From Ctena decussata (lineage: Eukaryota; Mollusca; Bivalvia; Lucinida; Lucinidae): a stretch of 64,000 nt of DNA. The position numbers were made by a program, and so were the translations under genes. Positions 20,130 to 33,700 of this stretch are shown one piece after another. The notes below the pieces were generated by a model. It saw only the letters and a list, made by a program, of their open reading frames with translations, was not told the origin of the DNA and made no database searches. The stretch covers positions 18,304,460 to 18,368,459 of the forward strand of contig OZ022500.1 of the NCBI GenBank assembly GCA_963989385.1. Direction: 5' to 3'. How positions within the stretch are numbered: position 1 is the first letter of the stretch; each line of letters opens with the position of its first letter.

Positions 20130-21180
20130 TAGCAAAAATTACTTATTGTAACGCTTGATTAGTGGCACTGAACGTACATGCCGGTTTTGCACTTTCTCCA
20201 CGTGCAGCAAACTGGACAATACGCGTTTGCTGTAAATCTGTATTTTGAAATTTCGGTCGTTTTTCTAAACAAACCGCAATGCTTGCGTTATATTTACATG
20301 ATGACAAAGCTCTCTGTGGCAGAAAGAAATCATACACACAGAGGAAAAAGTAGCCAGAGGTACACTTCATCGCCAATCAGTCGTGACTCTAGTGTATTTT
20401 ATTAAGCCAGCCACGAACCGCTTTGAACGGTCAGCCTGATATGACTTCAGTTTGCGCCAAAAGCATTGTCGTCATGTAAATGAAACGCATACACTCTTGT
20501 TTGTTCAGAAAAACAACCGAAAATGCAAATACTTATTTTGCAGCATAATCGTATTGTTTAATATCATACACGTGCAAAAACGGCAAAACAAACATGTACG
20601 TACGGTGTCGCTAGTGAAGCAATTCATTTAGTAATCTTACGATGCCACATTTTTTTACTTGGACGAAAGATGCTTCGTGTAAAATATTAGACCTGAGCAG
20701 TGAATAATAAGAAAAGTACTGGCATTTAAAAAATAATAATGTATCCTTTCTTTTGCCTCTGCATGTAAGAATCGTGCTTGCCACAGGGAGCCTTTTCATC
20801 ATGCAAATGAAACGCAAACTTTGTGGTTTATTTAGAAACAACACCAGAAATGTCAAATGCAGATTAACAGCAAAAACATATTGTCCATTTTGCTGAACGT
20901 GGGAAACGTGCAAAACCCGCATGTACGTACAGTGCCCTAGTCAAGCGTTTCAATCAGAAATCATACATCACACTGGTCCACCTTAAGTAAAAATAAATCA
21001 CGCAGAATTTCATACCTGAGCGATGAAAAATAAGTAAAATATAGGCATTCAAAAAGTGTATACTTTCTTTTGCCTCTGAGTATATATGCAAAATACACCA
21101 TGTCCAACCTAATGCTTAGAAGACTAGTCTTCGAACGGCATTTATATTCAAAATATTTCATTATGAAAGATTCTTAAATA
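20130..21180. repeat. Local inverted and direct repeat cluster
   Basis: The block GTTTTGCAC...TCCACGTGCAGCAAACTGG with AAACAAACCGCAATGC (20176-20300, +) recurs inverted at 20800-20930 and, more diverged, at 20460-20600. The block TTTCTTTTGCCTCTG with TACCTGAGCGATGAAAAATA occurs twice in direct order (20690-20770 and 21010-21090). Several open frames here are readings of these repeats. Confidence 0.65.
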
Positions 21181-21427
21181 CAAAATACCCATTCGAAAGG
21201 CACAATTTTCGCGTTCTTTCAGTATAATTCCTTACTTCCATAGCTTCTCAAACTAATGAAAAAGGTGGCTTTCTTAGACGTTTCTTAAAGTAGAAACTCT
21301 TGGAAAATCCATATTCCCTCGTGGGATATAAACGATTTCGACTATATGTACCGTTCTCTAAGCATTAGGTTGTACAGGTTGAAAGAACTATTTTGTATTT
21401 ACGATACTTATCATTATATTTTCGCAG

Positions 21428-21750
21428 ATAAGTTTGGCTGCATTGGGGGATATAGATCGATCACAGTCCCACAAAGAACGGACAGTTCTGGGAAATTTTT
21501 AACATACTCATTTCAAGATATTAACAAAAATTCGACAAAGCTATTCATATCTATGCGTTGGAAAAGAGAAAGACTACGCCTCGTATTGGAACGCCATGAT
21601 ATCGTCACTACGACGTCAACGGCAGAATGGACTGACAGCAGTAACGTCACCAACGCAGAGCAACTTGATAGTGAGGGTGAACAGTTTTATCAAGGTCATG
21701 TACAAGGTCGTCAGTTTAGTTTCGTCGCTATTTCTGTTAATGGTGGACTA
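21428..21750 (+). CDS. ADAMTS exon 1 (first visible): propeptide
   Basis: The acceptor is TTTTCGCAG and the donor is GTAAGT at 21751, phase 0. Encodes the propeptide strand [17 protein letters not shown] and FYQGHVQG, then ISVNGGL. ADAMTS propeptides normally have Cys just before FYQG and in STCxGL. Here these are Gln and Asn. The exon opens with two bases of a split codon, so at least one upstream exon exists. Confidence 0.85.
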
Positions 21751-24700
21751 GTAAGTATATGAGTCTAGAAGTAAGAACATTTCAAGACTATCTGACGTGA
21801 AAAAAAAGAAAAAAAAAAAAAAAAGAAACACCCTGTAAGTCTGTACGACAGCACTCTGCTAAATATTCTAGTACTTTTTTAAATCAGATTTAGAACAACT
21901 GAAATTGTAACTTAGGTTTGTCCACATGTGGAGTTCATTACACAGACAAATAAGTAGTGGAAAGGCGGTGTTGAAGTTATATCGGCCCGCAGCTCTAGGG
22001 TCACTTCTTATATGCTTTGAAGTCAATGTGAACAACAAAATCGGTTTCTGTTGTTTTATCCACAGCTTTTTTATTCCAACATCAACACAAAGGCGTAAAA
22101 TGTCAAATATTGCGAACTTTACGATGATCACGAAACGACTGAACGAAGAAAACAAAGCATTCTGTATTCAAGTTATATGACAATGCCGGGTCTCGCCGCG
22201 TCTGCGACGTATTGTCCTGTTTGATAGGCTGGCAATACAAGTAAGAAATGCCATCCGTTTAACAGCTCGAAAATAATTAAAATAACTTATACAGTCAACA
22301 ACTATGAAGTGCTCAACTGAGAATTTTAACATTTCACGTAATACTCTTGTACAATGAAGACGCAGACAACGGTGCATTTTAACATTCGGGAGAGAAAGCT
22401 GTGCAAACGTAAAGTTAGTATGGTTATCCCTTTTGATAAAGCCGAAAACAAATAAATGCCCTTTTCATATGCATTCGTTACTGTTTTCAGAACTGTTAAA
22501 CTTATTCTCCGAACGCAGCTACGATGATAAAAGCGGTGGCTTTCGTCTTTCTTGGTAATTGTCGATGTCAAAATGACGTCCATCAGCCAAACAAAAGTAA
22601 CCATTGCGTCTTTGAAAACGGAACATCGTGAGCTCCTACACAATTACTGTATCGTCGCATGGATTATACGAACATTGTCTATCCCACCTACTGGTCAGAT
22701 GAAAGAGTGTAAGATTAGACCTTATCCCGGGACCGACTTCTAAATTAAGCATATGTCCAAAAAAACTTATCAGCTTTGTTACAGCATTCCGTTCCTTTCT
22801 TTTTATCATGCACGTAAGTTAATGATTTTAAGTGTTTATAATTGTGTTTTTTTCGAGGCGCAGCCACGTATAATTACGATATTGTTCCACATTTCACAAG
22901 ATTCCATTGGTCAAATAACGAGTATGTCAAAATTTAGCCAATAATATCAAAGGTCAATGAATATTTAATCTTCGTTTTTTTCTCATCGTACTGCACTGTG
23001 AATACTTTCTTTTTTTCGTCGTAGATCTACTTTCGATTTCTACTTTTCGGTTTAATACACACAAACAAACAAAACAGTGCGACATGTTGATAAATATTTT
23101 GAAATCAAGTCAATTTCAAGATTGACCGCGGTCCATTTTGGAATTCTAAATTGGACAGTTCAATTTCGAGATAGGTCGTTGTGACGTTGTCCCTATCCAG
23201 AGTCAAAATTACAGTTGTGGGTGCCTACCGACATAGCTTACTTATCCTTGAAAGTTATTGTCAAATCATATAACTAAACACACTTCCATTTAATCTGCGC
23301 CGATTATCTCTTTTTTTTTTTTAAAGATTTTTCTTGTTACACTTTTGACAGATTTGCATTGTATGATTTATTTCCTTTTCTTAGACAGGGTACATATTCA
23401 TAGACGGTATTGGGATCTACATCGAACCCATAACTCGCAACGATCTTGCCTCCTCCAAGTTTCTACCACACCTTCTACACAGCTGTGCACGTCATAAACC
23501 ATACTCTCAAGAGAAAGACACTGGATCTGTTTCACCAAAAGCAAAAGTTATTGATATAAAAACGTCAAGGTAGGTATCTCAGTGGCCTCCAGGATGACCG
23601 GGATATGCGGCGGATAGCTTTGAGTTCGATTTCTTGGCGAAACAATATAAAAAGATACATATTGTACATTATGCAACTTTGTGGCAAATTGTCTTTTGTG
23701 CATTGTAATGTATTTGTTTTTGAGAAAGAAACAAAAATTAGGGAAAAAAATCATACGATATTGTCCTTTATTGTTATTAAGTTTGATTTTTGTTATGGTT
23801 GAGAACAGTTAGCTTAAAACAAACACATGCAGTTCCAAGTGCAGTAATATAAATTTTGCACAATTCTGGGTATATAAGGCTTAGAGTGGGATAGTAACCT
23901 GATCTGGTGTACAATATCACGTCGAGTGGGCTCATACCATCGGATTACCTGAGACGCTTGCGTCGAGGGTGATCCGATGGTAAGAGATCATCTACGAGGC
24001 GTGATACAGTACGCCAGATCAAATTACTATTATAATAATTTGTTTATTATATACCTTCGAGAACATCCAACCATTCATACTTGCCAGCGCTAATACATAG
24101 ACCCGGATTCGACCCTACGCGGCACAGATATGTAGCTAGTCGTGAGACAAACGCTTCCGACTAAGCTGTCGAGGCGGGCCATTTTTGACGTGTTTGTTGA
24201 CGTTACGTCACTAGTCCCGCTTCTCTGGTTCTCGTTTCTACGATGCACTTCAAAAAATGACGCGCCTGAAGCCGGAACTCAGACATAGCCTCGTTTTAAG
24301 GGAAAGTGATACGGTTTCAGAAAACATCAGTTTGATACGGCGTTCTAGGTATATCAGATGGTCAGAAAACAGGCAGTTCAAAGGGTGTATCATTGATAGG
24401 TATATAATAAGAAGCTTTATACAACGCACCAACGTCGTTGCAGGGACGTTTTGTTTTTGGATGCAAGGTGTGCATAACAACGATTAGTCAGTTTTTAGTG
24501 TATGTAGATTATTGACCACTGATAGTTTTGAGGGTCCCACAGATATCGTCAGTTGAAACTGATTTTTTTTATAAAGAACTAATAGCCAAAATCATGTACG
24601 TTCGATTATCCATGTTGTAAAGAATATTGAATCCTATGCTATTGCTAAGGCTAAATATCTATAAAGGAGATTCCCTACAGCTATGAAATTTAGTCTGGAG

Positions 24701-27700
24701 GAACAGTCTTTGTAAGACTGTTCCTCCAGAGCAAATTTCATAGTTGTAGGTAATCTCCTTCAAAGAAATTTAGCCTTAGCAACAGCATAGCAACGACTTA
24801 AGTCGTTTTATGAATACGGCCCCTGAGCTGGCAGACTAGCAGAATGCTAAATTTAACAGTATATCAACAGCAAACTGAAATGGAACATTTAGTAACATGA
24901 TAGAACAGAAAATTAAATAAGAAGGCCATAAGAATTGCAAAATTGCAAGGAAAATAATGAATAGTAAATAAAAAAATAAATGTATTCATGACGTCACGAC
25001 GTTCTTTCTATGCTGAGAAAGTCTTATATTTACTTTGTTTATTTTATTAGGCAGAGACGTGCCCTCCCTGGGAGTTATACAAGATATCTTGAAGTTCTCA
25101 TTGTGGCAGATACCACTGTTGTAAACTTTGTGGGGAAAGATAAAGTGAAGTCATATATCCTTGGACTCATGAACATTGTAAGAACGAACACAAGCATTTT
25201 AGATTTTTTCATGTTGAGCTATTTCTGAAAGCAGTAAAACAATATAATTACTGGTCTGACACTCCTTTCAACATAAATTCTACTAAATGTCTGCCAGTGG
25301 GCTTCTTTAAATTCTCATTCCAATAAAGCGCCAGGCTCAACGTAAATTTGCAAACAGAAAATCACAGTTTTGCTTGGAAAATGAATATCTGCAAAGACAG
25401 AAACACAGATATGATAGGGACGCAAATATTTATAAAGGGGAAAAAACACAGATATAGGAAAATAAACAATTATTCTAGGAAAACAAATATTTTGCAAACA
25501 GAGAAAACACAGTTATATTTGGGCAAAAGATATTTTGCAAAACGGAAAACACAGATATGCTAGGAAAATAATTTTTTTGCTAAGACAAAAATACAGATAT
25601 GCTAAGAGAAATAAAAATGTTGCAGATAGAGAATGAATGCTCTTTTATTTCGGACACTGATTATGAAAATGTATTGACTTCTGGGTGCACATGGATTTGT
25701 CCAAAATGTGAATTTTTCAACTTCTCGGGCTCCTTTTTTGATGATCAGTTGAATCTAGTGACTGAGAATCGATTTAATCCACTGTCAAAGGATAAGAATG
25801 TTAGGCTTTCATGAAGCAGTTCAAATGAGTCAAATTTAAATGGCAAGACTCTTGGCGGTTTGAAACTTGTTAGTTTAAACATAAACAGTATTAGGGGTAA
25901 GAAATTGGATTTATTAGCATTCCTTGATGTCCACCAACCTCAGGTTGTGGCCATTCAAGAAACAAAAATTGACAGTTCAGTTGCAACTTCGGAGTTGTTC
26001 CCTGAAACATTCCCCTATAATGTATTCAGGAAGGACAGAAACCTTCGTGGTGGCGGAGTGATGCTTCTCATTCATAAGGACATTCCGCACATGCCCTTGT
26101 CAGAAATAGAAAACGACTCAGAATCAGTTTGGGTTAAAATTTTGGCAAACAAAACTTCCCATTATGTAGCAAGTTGGTATCGTCAGCCTGGTGGCTCATG
26201 TGAGGAATTTCAATTGTTTCGTGACCAGTTAGATCATATTAGGACAAAGCACAGGGGAAATAAGCTCCCCTCAGTTCACGTACTAGAGGATTTCAACTTC
26301 AAAGATATTGCTTGGCCTGACCGACTTAATAAGTCAGGATCAGTGTTAAGTCAGTCAGAGGGACAAATGTTGATTGATGTCATGAATGACCATGGTTTAG
26401 AACAACTGGTGAATTTCCCGACTCGGGAGAAAAACACATTGGATTTAATTCTCACTTCGCTTCCTGGTCAGTTTCAAGAACTACATTCCCCGGACAAACT
26501 TAGTGATCATGATGTGATATCAGGAACATTGAAAATTTATGGCCCCCCAAAAAAGAAACCTCGGAGGAAAGTGTTTGTACCAAAAGGGAGATGAGGAAAG
26601 AAGCGTCAGACTTCGCAAAAGATAGGTACTTCAATGGTTACTCGGACAATCGCTCAGTTCAGGAAAACTTTGACTTGATAACCTCCTTTATTCAGGAGTC
26701 TGCTGAAAAGCATATCCCCTCAAAAACCAGTAGGTCAACCTCTTCTGTTCCTTGGATAACCCCTGAGATAAGAAGGAAGATTCGTAGAAGAAATAAGACA
26801 CATGCGAAGGCCAAAAAGACTGGCAGTAGCAAACTTAGGTCAAAATTTGAATCTTTGAGAAGGGAAATTAAAGCTGATGTGAAAGAGCAACATGATTTGT
26901 ATGTCAATAACTTGGTTGGTGACATAAAGGCTAATCCCAGAGACTTCTACAGGTACATTAATAGTCAAAAGAAAGATACTCAAGGTATCCCACTCCTAAA
27001 GAAGAGAAATGGTGGTGGTGTTGCCGAGTCAGAGTTGGAACAGGCTGATGAATTTAACGGTCAGTTTTCGGATGTGTTTAACAAAAGTGAGCACACCCAA
27101 GTCCCCTTTCCTAATCGCTCGGCTCCTTTCATGGAGGACATTCATGTTTCGGCAGAAGGTGTAACGAAACTTCTTAAGGGCTTGAACCCATCGAAAGCTT
27201 TAGGACCTGATGAATTGCATCCCAGAGTCTTGAAAGAACTAGCATCTGAATTAGGCCCAATGTTCGCTCATCTCTTCCAACAATCTATTGACTCGGGTGA
27301 AATCCCCAAGGAATGGTCTCTTGCAAATATATGCCCACTCTTCAAAAAAGGAGATAGGTCTTTGGCTTGCAATTACCGACCGGTTTCTCTAACTTGTGTA
27401 CCATGCAAGTTACTCGAACACATTGTCTGCTCTAATATTATGGCACATTTGGATGAACATAAACTTTTGTCAGACAGACAACATGCTTTCCGTAAGAAAC
27501 ATAGCTGTGAAACTCAATTGATAACGGTTATAAATGACTGGGCTAAAATCTTGGATAAGGGCGGTCAGGTTGACACTTTTATCTTGGACTTCGAGAAAGC
27601 TTTTGACACTCCCCCTCATGAATTACTTAAATGTAAGCTATACGGCTATGGTATTGGTTGGGAAGACTCTGAAATGGATAGATTCTTTTCTCTGTTACAG

Positions 27701-30700
27701 GCAGCAGCGTGTGGTGGTAAATGGAGTTAAGTCGGATTGGGCCCCGGTTTTGTCAGGTGTCCCCCAGGGCACTGTGCTTGGACCATTGTTGTTCTCGTTA
27801 TACATTAACGATATAACAGAAAATATTGACTCGGAATTAAGACTTTTTGCTGACGACTGTGTTTGCTATCGGGAAATCAGAGATATTGAAGACACTGTGA
27901 AACTTCAGGAGGATATAGATCATTTAGGTTGTTGGGCAAGGAGTTGGGGCATGAGATTTCAACCTGTTAAATGCAATATAATGCAAATTACAAGGAAACG
28001 GATCAAGAAGATCAATGCTTCCTATACCTTAGAGGGAACGGTCCTCAGTAATGTAGAAACTATCAAGTATCTCGGCATAACCATTGCCAATGATTTGAAA
28101 TGGAACACACATGTCAGTAATATTTGCACAAAGGCTAATAGGACCCTCGCCTTCCTCAGACGTAACTTGGCAGCTTGTCCACAAGATGTTAAGGAGTCAG
28201 CATACAAGGGACTGGTGCGTCCAGTCCTGGAGTATGGCAGTTCAGTTTTGGACCCTCAAAGTATACTTCTTCAAGATGAACTTGAGAAGGTGCAGAAAAG
28301 GGCAGCTAGATTTGTAACGGGAAATTACACATATGAAACTGGGAGTATGACTGGCATTCTGGAGAAACTTAAGTGGGAATCCCTAAAAAAGAGAAGGAAA
28401 GATAGTAGACTTATAATGCTTTACAAAGGTCTGAGGGGTGCAGCCAGTATACCCATAAATGACCTTGTTCCCCCAAATAGGCGTACCAGGAATCATCATT
28501 CCCTGACATTTCAAACCCCATTGGCTGGGACTGACATTTACAAGTCCCGTTTCTTCCCCCAGACTATTAGAGATTGGAATTCCCTGGAAGATTCACTTAT
28601 TTCTGCCGCTGAGCGTGCAGAGGATTCAGTTACTAAGTTTACTTCTCTTATAAGGGCTAGGGACTAGCTTCCCTGATTCACAGGTCCTGGTGAATGATTG
28701 TCTTTGGACGTATCACCAGTAAACAATTCTGATTCTGATTCTGAGAGAAACATAGGTATGCTAGGTAATATTTTTATGAGAAGAAAACACTGATATTCTA
28801 GGAAAATAAGGATGTTCCCCCCAAAAAATAATTCTTTTTGCAAGGAGAGAATACACTGATGCGCCAGGGAAATTAAAAATTTAGCAAAAAGTGAAAATAC
28901 TGAAAGGCAAGGGGAAATATATGCATTGCAAAGACAAGAAACACTGACATACTAGGCAAATAAATATTTTGCAAACTGTGAAAACACTGAAAGGCTAGGG
29001 GAATAGATATTGATACAGTTATGCTTGGCAAATGAATATTTTGCAAAGAGTAAAAACACTGATATACTGGGTAAATGAATATTTTGCAAAGAGAAAATAA
29101 CCAGATATGCTTGAAAAATAAATATTAGGCAAAGAGAAAACACAGATATGCTTGGGAAACAATATTTTGCATAGACAGAAAACGCAAAGAGAGAAAACAC
29201 AAATATGATTGGGAAATAAATCTTTTGCAGTAGAGTGAAAACACAGATATGCTTGGGGAAAATATTATGCAAGGAGAGAAAATACAAATATGCGTGGGAA
29301 AAACATAGATTTGCTTGGAAAATATATATTTTGCAAAGAAAAGAAAACACTCATCTACGGACATAAATCTTTTGCAGAGAAAGAAAGAAAACAAAGGTAG
29401 AAAAGGGAAATAATTAATTTACAAACTCGGAGAAAAAACGCAGACACTTTAGGGAAATAAATATTTTGCCAAGAGAAAAAGCAAAGACATGCTAGGGTTA
29501 TATTTTTTCAAAGAGAGTTACATAATTAATCAAAGAGAGAAAGCACTTGTGTGCTAGGGAAATCAGTACTTTGCAAAGAGAGAAAACACAGATATGTTGG
29601 GGAAAAATACTTTGCAAAGAGAAAAACACTGATATGCTATGGAAATGAATATTTTGCAAGGCGAGAATACACTGTTAGGCTAGGAAAATAAATATTTTGC
29701 AAAAACAGCAAGCACAGATATGCTAGGGAAATAAATATGTTGCCCCCTGATTCAAAACTATTTATATCCTATGCATATGTTGTTGTTAAATGGAGGTAAC
29801 CGCGTAATGTTTATCATTGCAGGTAAATGCAGTGTATCATGACAGTTCGCTAGGTGTTGCTATTGAAGTTGTTACTGTGAAAATAATGTTCATGGACAGC
29901 GCTTCGGTAAGTCCAGGCTGCTCACACACACACAAATAAAATATATAAAAAATGTTTTAACTTTCATGTTTGTGTCGAAATAATTAGAACATGCGCAAGT
30001 GAACTTTATTTAGACATGCTTGTATTTTACAATTTTGTCTTGCAGAACTAAACTTATTAATTTCATACTCTTTTCATAGTAAACTGTTTATTGTGAAGCT
30101 TAAATCATTATTATTTACATAATATAACAACTCAAAATAGGAAAAAATATTGTTATTTATACTTTTTTTGCGCTGTTTAACACAAAGTTTGTTATTACTG
30201 TCTAGCTCCGTATAACTCAAAGTTTTTAATTAAATTCTGAATTTTTCATCTGAATCATTTTTCTTTCTTTTTTTGTTGAATACAAGAATTGTATTAATGG
30301 GCAAAACGCAACCTAAACACGACTAAGCTTTAGTATATATAGTTTATATACCAAGAAATGTGAACAATGTCTGGTATAATTTAATTAGAGCATGGTTTGT
30401 CCGCCTGTGCGGTCGATAATCTGTGAATTATCTTTCTAAGAGGCGGAGGCGGCCAAACCGTGCTCTAACTCAGATGTATTTTCCGCTATTTAGGAGAAGC
30501 GAGTGATATCATTAAGTGACCCTAAAAGGACCGTGGACCAGTTTTGTCAGTGGGCTAGTACGAAAACATACAGGACGTCATATTATGATAAAGGAGTCAA
30601 CCATGATGTAGCTGTGCTTTTGACAAGAAATAAATTTGCTCCAGCTGGTAAGTTAAAACTCTGATCTTTTTTGCTTGGTCAGAGCAGGAATGCTGCATTA

Positions 30701-33700
30701 CAATACGGAAAAGTAGCTTTAAACAGGTTCCGTTCGACCACCATTAGGTTAAACAATTGTAGTGACTTACTGATCATGACCAGTCCATAAAACGGTGGCA
30801 ATCAAAAAAGAAATGAGCCGCGACACGACAAAATCAACTATGTGATTGTGCGCCCAGCGCAGACTCAGATCAGCCTGGGCATCCGCCCAGACTGATCAGA
30901 GTCTTCACCGTCCGCATAGAGGTAGCTTAGACCCTTAGCTACCCTCTGAGCACTTAGTAAAGGGTCTGATCAGACTGAATGGATGCCCAGGCTGATCTGA
31001 GTATGCGCAGGGCGCACAACCACATTGTTGGTTTTGTCGTGTCGCGGCTCATTTAATGACATGAGTTCTCTAGTTCACCACAAATGCAAAGTCCGCTATC
31101 TATTATACTTTTACGAAGCAAGTCGCTATTGACAGAACCGGGGGGGGGGGGGGGGGGGTAGGTGCCCTTTATCTTGTCCTTTCGCTTACCAGTAAGATAC
31201 TATTCTGGTATGAATTTAGATTCTATCAGCATGATCAGTAATTTTAAAAGTAGTTATGGAGTTGGCTGTGCGACTTCGAAATTGCGTCTACTTTTGGAGA
31301 AAGGAATTTGCTCCTCGGGAAACAAATGTTTTTCCTTAAAGAGTTGACTCATTGAGAAGGGGTAAAAAAATGAAAATGACAGATTTGCTTGCCCTAAAAG
31401 AGTACCAATTCGCCCCAAAAAAGTCTGTTTGCCTACAAAAAAAATGGTAGATAGGATTAAAATAAAGTTTAGACATTTGTACAGCTTAAAATACAATATA
31501 TCAACTTGAAGATGTGTTACTATTTCAGGGTATGCGCCTATCACGGGCCTGTGTGTACCAATGAGGAACTGTGCCCTAGTTAAGGACGATGGATTTACCA
31601 GTGCCTTTGTCATAGCACATGAGGTCGGCCATGTGTAAGTTTCATACAGAGGTTTGTCAGTAATTTTTACACAATTAGGTTTTAGGCTTACTTTTACCCA
31701 GCTAGATTATAGCATTAGATCTTAACTTTACTTTTATGCAGAGAGTCTTTACCTTTTAACCAGTTATGGTTCAACTTTACTTTTACCCGGTTAGTATTTT
31801 ACGACCCTTGGGTCAGACTTCAGGCGTTCAGCTAAGTTTTGTTTACAACAAATTTGCGGAAGAGAATTTTAAATAATTTATAGCACATTTTGTAACCGCA
31901 GCAGCTTCAGAGACCAAGGTTAAAGAGCCTGGGGCCGTATTCATAAAGCCACTTAAGTCGTTGCTATGCGGTTGCTAAGGCTATATATCTATAAAGGAGA
32001 TTCCCTACAAATATGAAATTTGGGCTGGAGGAACAGTCTTTGTAAGACTGTTCCTCCAGAGCAAATTTCATAGTTGTAAGACTGTTCCTCCAGAGCAAAT
32101 TTCATAGTTGTAGGGAATCTCCTTCAAAGAAACTTAGCCTTAGCAACAGCAGAGCAACCACTTAAGTTGTTTCATGAATACGGCCCCTGTAGTTTACATA
32201 ATAAAAAGATTCAACTTCTAACATATTTGTAAATTTTGACTGCAGTAAATCCAGCGGGGTCCTTAACAGACCCATGCTATGTCGTGTTAATCCCATTTTA
32301 GATCAACTCAGAGGTTCGCTTTATTTCATTACTAAATTTTATTATACGGCTCTAATTTTAGTTTCGCAAGACCATTTACCCAGTTAGGCATTCAGTTAGG
32401 TTAAAGCCCGTTTAACGTTTTAACTATTATTGTGTCAGTTCAGGATTTAATGTTCTTTACAAAGGTTTCAAATAATAATAATACATGTAATAATAATAAT
32501 AATAATAACAATAAGCATATTTTCAAAAAAATATATGCATAAACATATGTAGGGGCAGTGTAGTTCATGGTTTTCGATGATTATACTACTTGGTTTAAAC
32601 AGTATTTTATTCCAGATAAACTATATACATATACAATATCATATGACGTCGCTGTTATTCAGAGGATAACGTCGTGTCATAAAAATCGTATGACCACACG
32701 TGTAATAACACTTTGGCGCGTACACGTAGCGTCATTGACAACGTCCATGTCAATAATTCGTTTTCTTATTGAAATAATGTTCATTTTGAAGACGTTAAAA
32801 TCGCATTTTAAAGGGTCATATGATAAACAGAATCTTACACTCGTGGCCATTTCATATTAAATTTATGAAACTCGCCGAAGGCTCGTTTCATAAATTTCAT
32901 ATGAAATGACCACGAGTGTAAGATCCTCTATTTACAAATCAGTTCAATGTAGGATCTGGCGGTAAGCGTAATGCTTGTATGATAGTTATATGCTTGTATT
33001 ATAATATTTCATAAGATTTCTGCTGTATTTCTTCACAAGGGAATTCATTTATGATAATATTAATCAAAATCACTCTTTATTTTAATGTTTTGAATTCAAG
33101 AGTGATTTTGATTAATATACTGAGTCTCGTACTTTTCCAGGTTTGGATTATTCCATGATGGCCAAGGTAACACCTGTCACGGCAGAGAATATACCACTAG
33201 TATAATGGCGACAATGGTCCAGTCCTCTTTTCATCATTACTGGTGGTCCGGCTGCAGCAAAACAAGAATGGCTGAAGTTATTCCGTAAGAGTTTATTCTA
33301 GAAGTGTCATTCTTGAGATTACTTCTGTTTAAATTTTAACAAATATTATTCCAGCGAACTAAAGTATTAAAATTGCGCCAACTACATGTATTTGTAAGTA
33401 ATAACATACAAACTAGACCAGTCATTCGATTTTAAATACTGATGTTTTATATTTAGATTCTGATGCACTTACAAATATAAAGCGACGTCTGATTGGATAA
33501 CATCAAAAATTTGCGACAGTATATTCTACGATATACTGTCGCAAACCCGACGTCATTATAAGACGTCGCTTCTCATTGGCTGACGTTTGGTTTTACGCTG
33601 CTGAAAAGGGCTTGTAATGGGTGCACAGAAGTACACCAATTTTTTGAAAAGTGAAAATGTGAAAAGTGCATCAGAATGAGAATAACCGTACTCAAAATTG

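Larger units (their letters stand above)
25634..28743 (+). mobile_element. CR1/Jockey-type LINE, frameshifted, inserted in minisatellite
   Basis: Non-LTR element on the gene's own strand in the intron after ADAMTS exon 3. It is flanked by AGAGAA at 25628-25633 and 28744-28749, a likely target duplication, and ends with ATTCTG repeats (28724-28743), a CR1/L2-type tail. It encodes a Cys-rich N-terminal piece, an APE endonuclease and a reverse transcriptase, broken by frameshifts. 5'-truncated: no ORF1. Confidence 0.92.

Noticed and set aside
24085..24183. A functional tRNA gene on the minus strand
   Set aside because: A and B boxes are present, but acceptor and other stems do not pair convincingly and there is no terminator in place; it is better explained as a SINE head.
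28952..29394. Minus-strand open frames rich in Phe, Leu and Tyr that resemble a membrane protein
   Set aside because: They are translations of the minisatellite units; the residues repeat with the 40-45-bp period.
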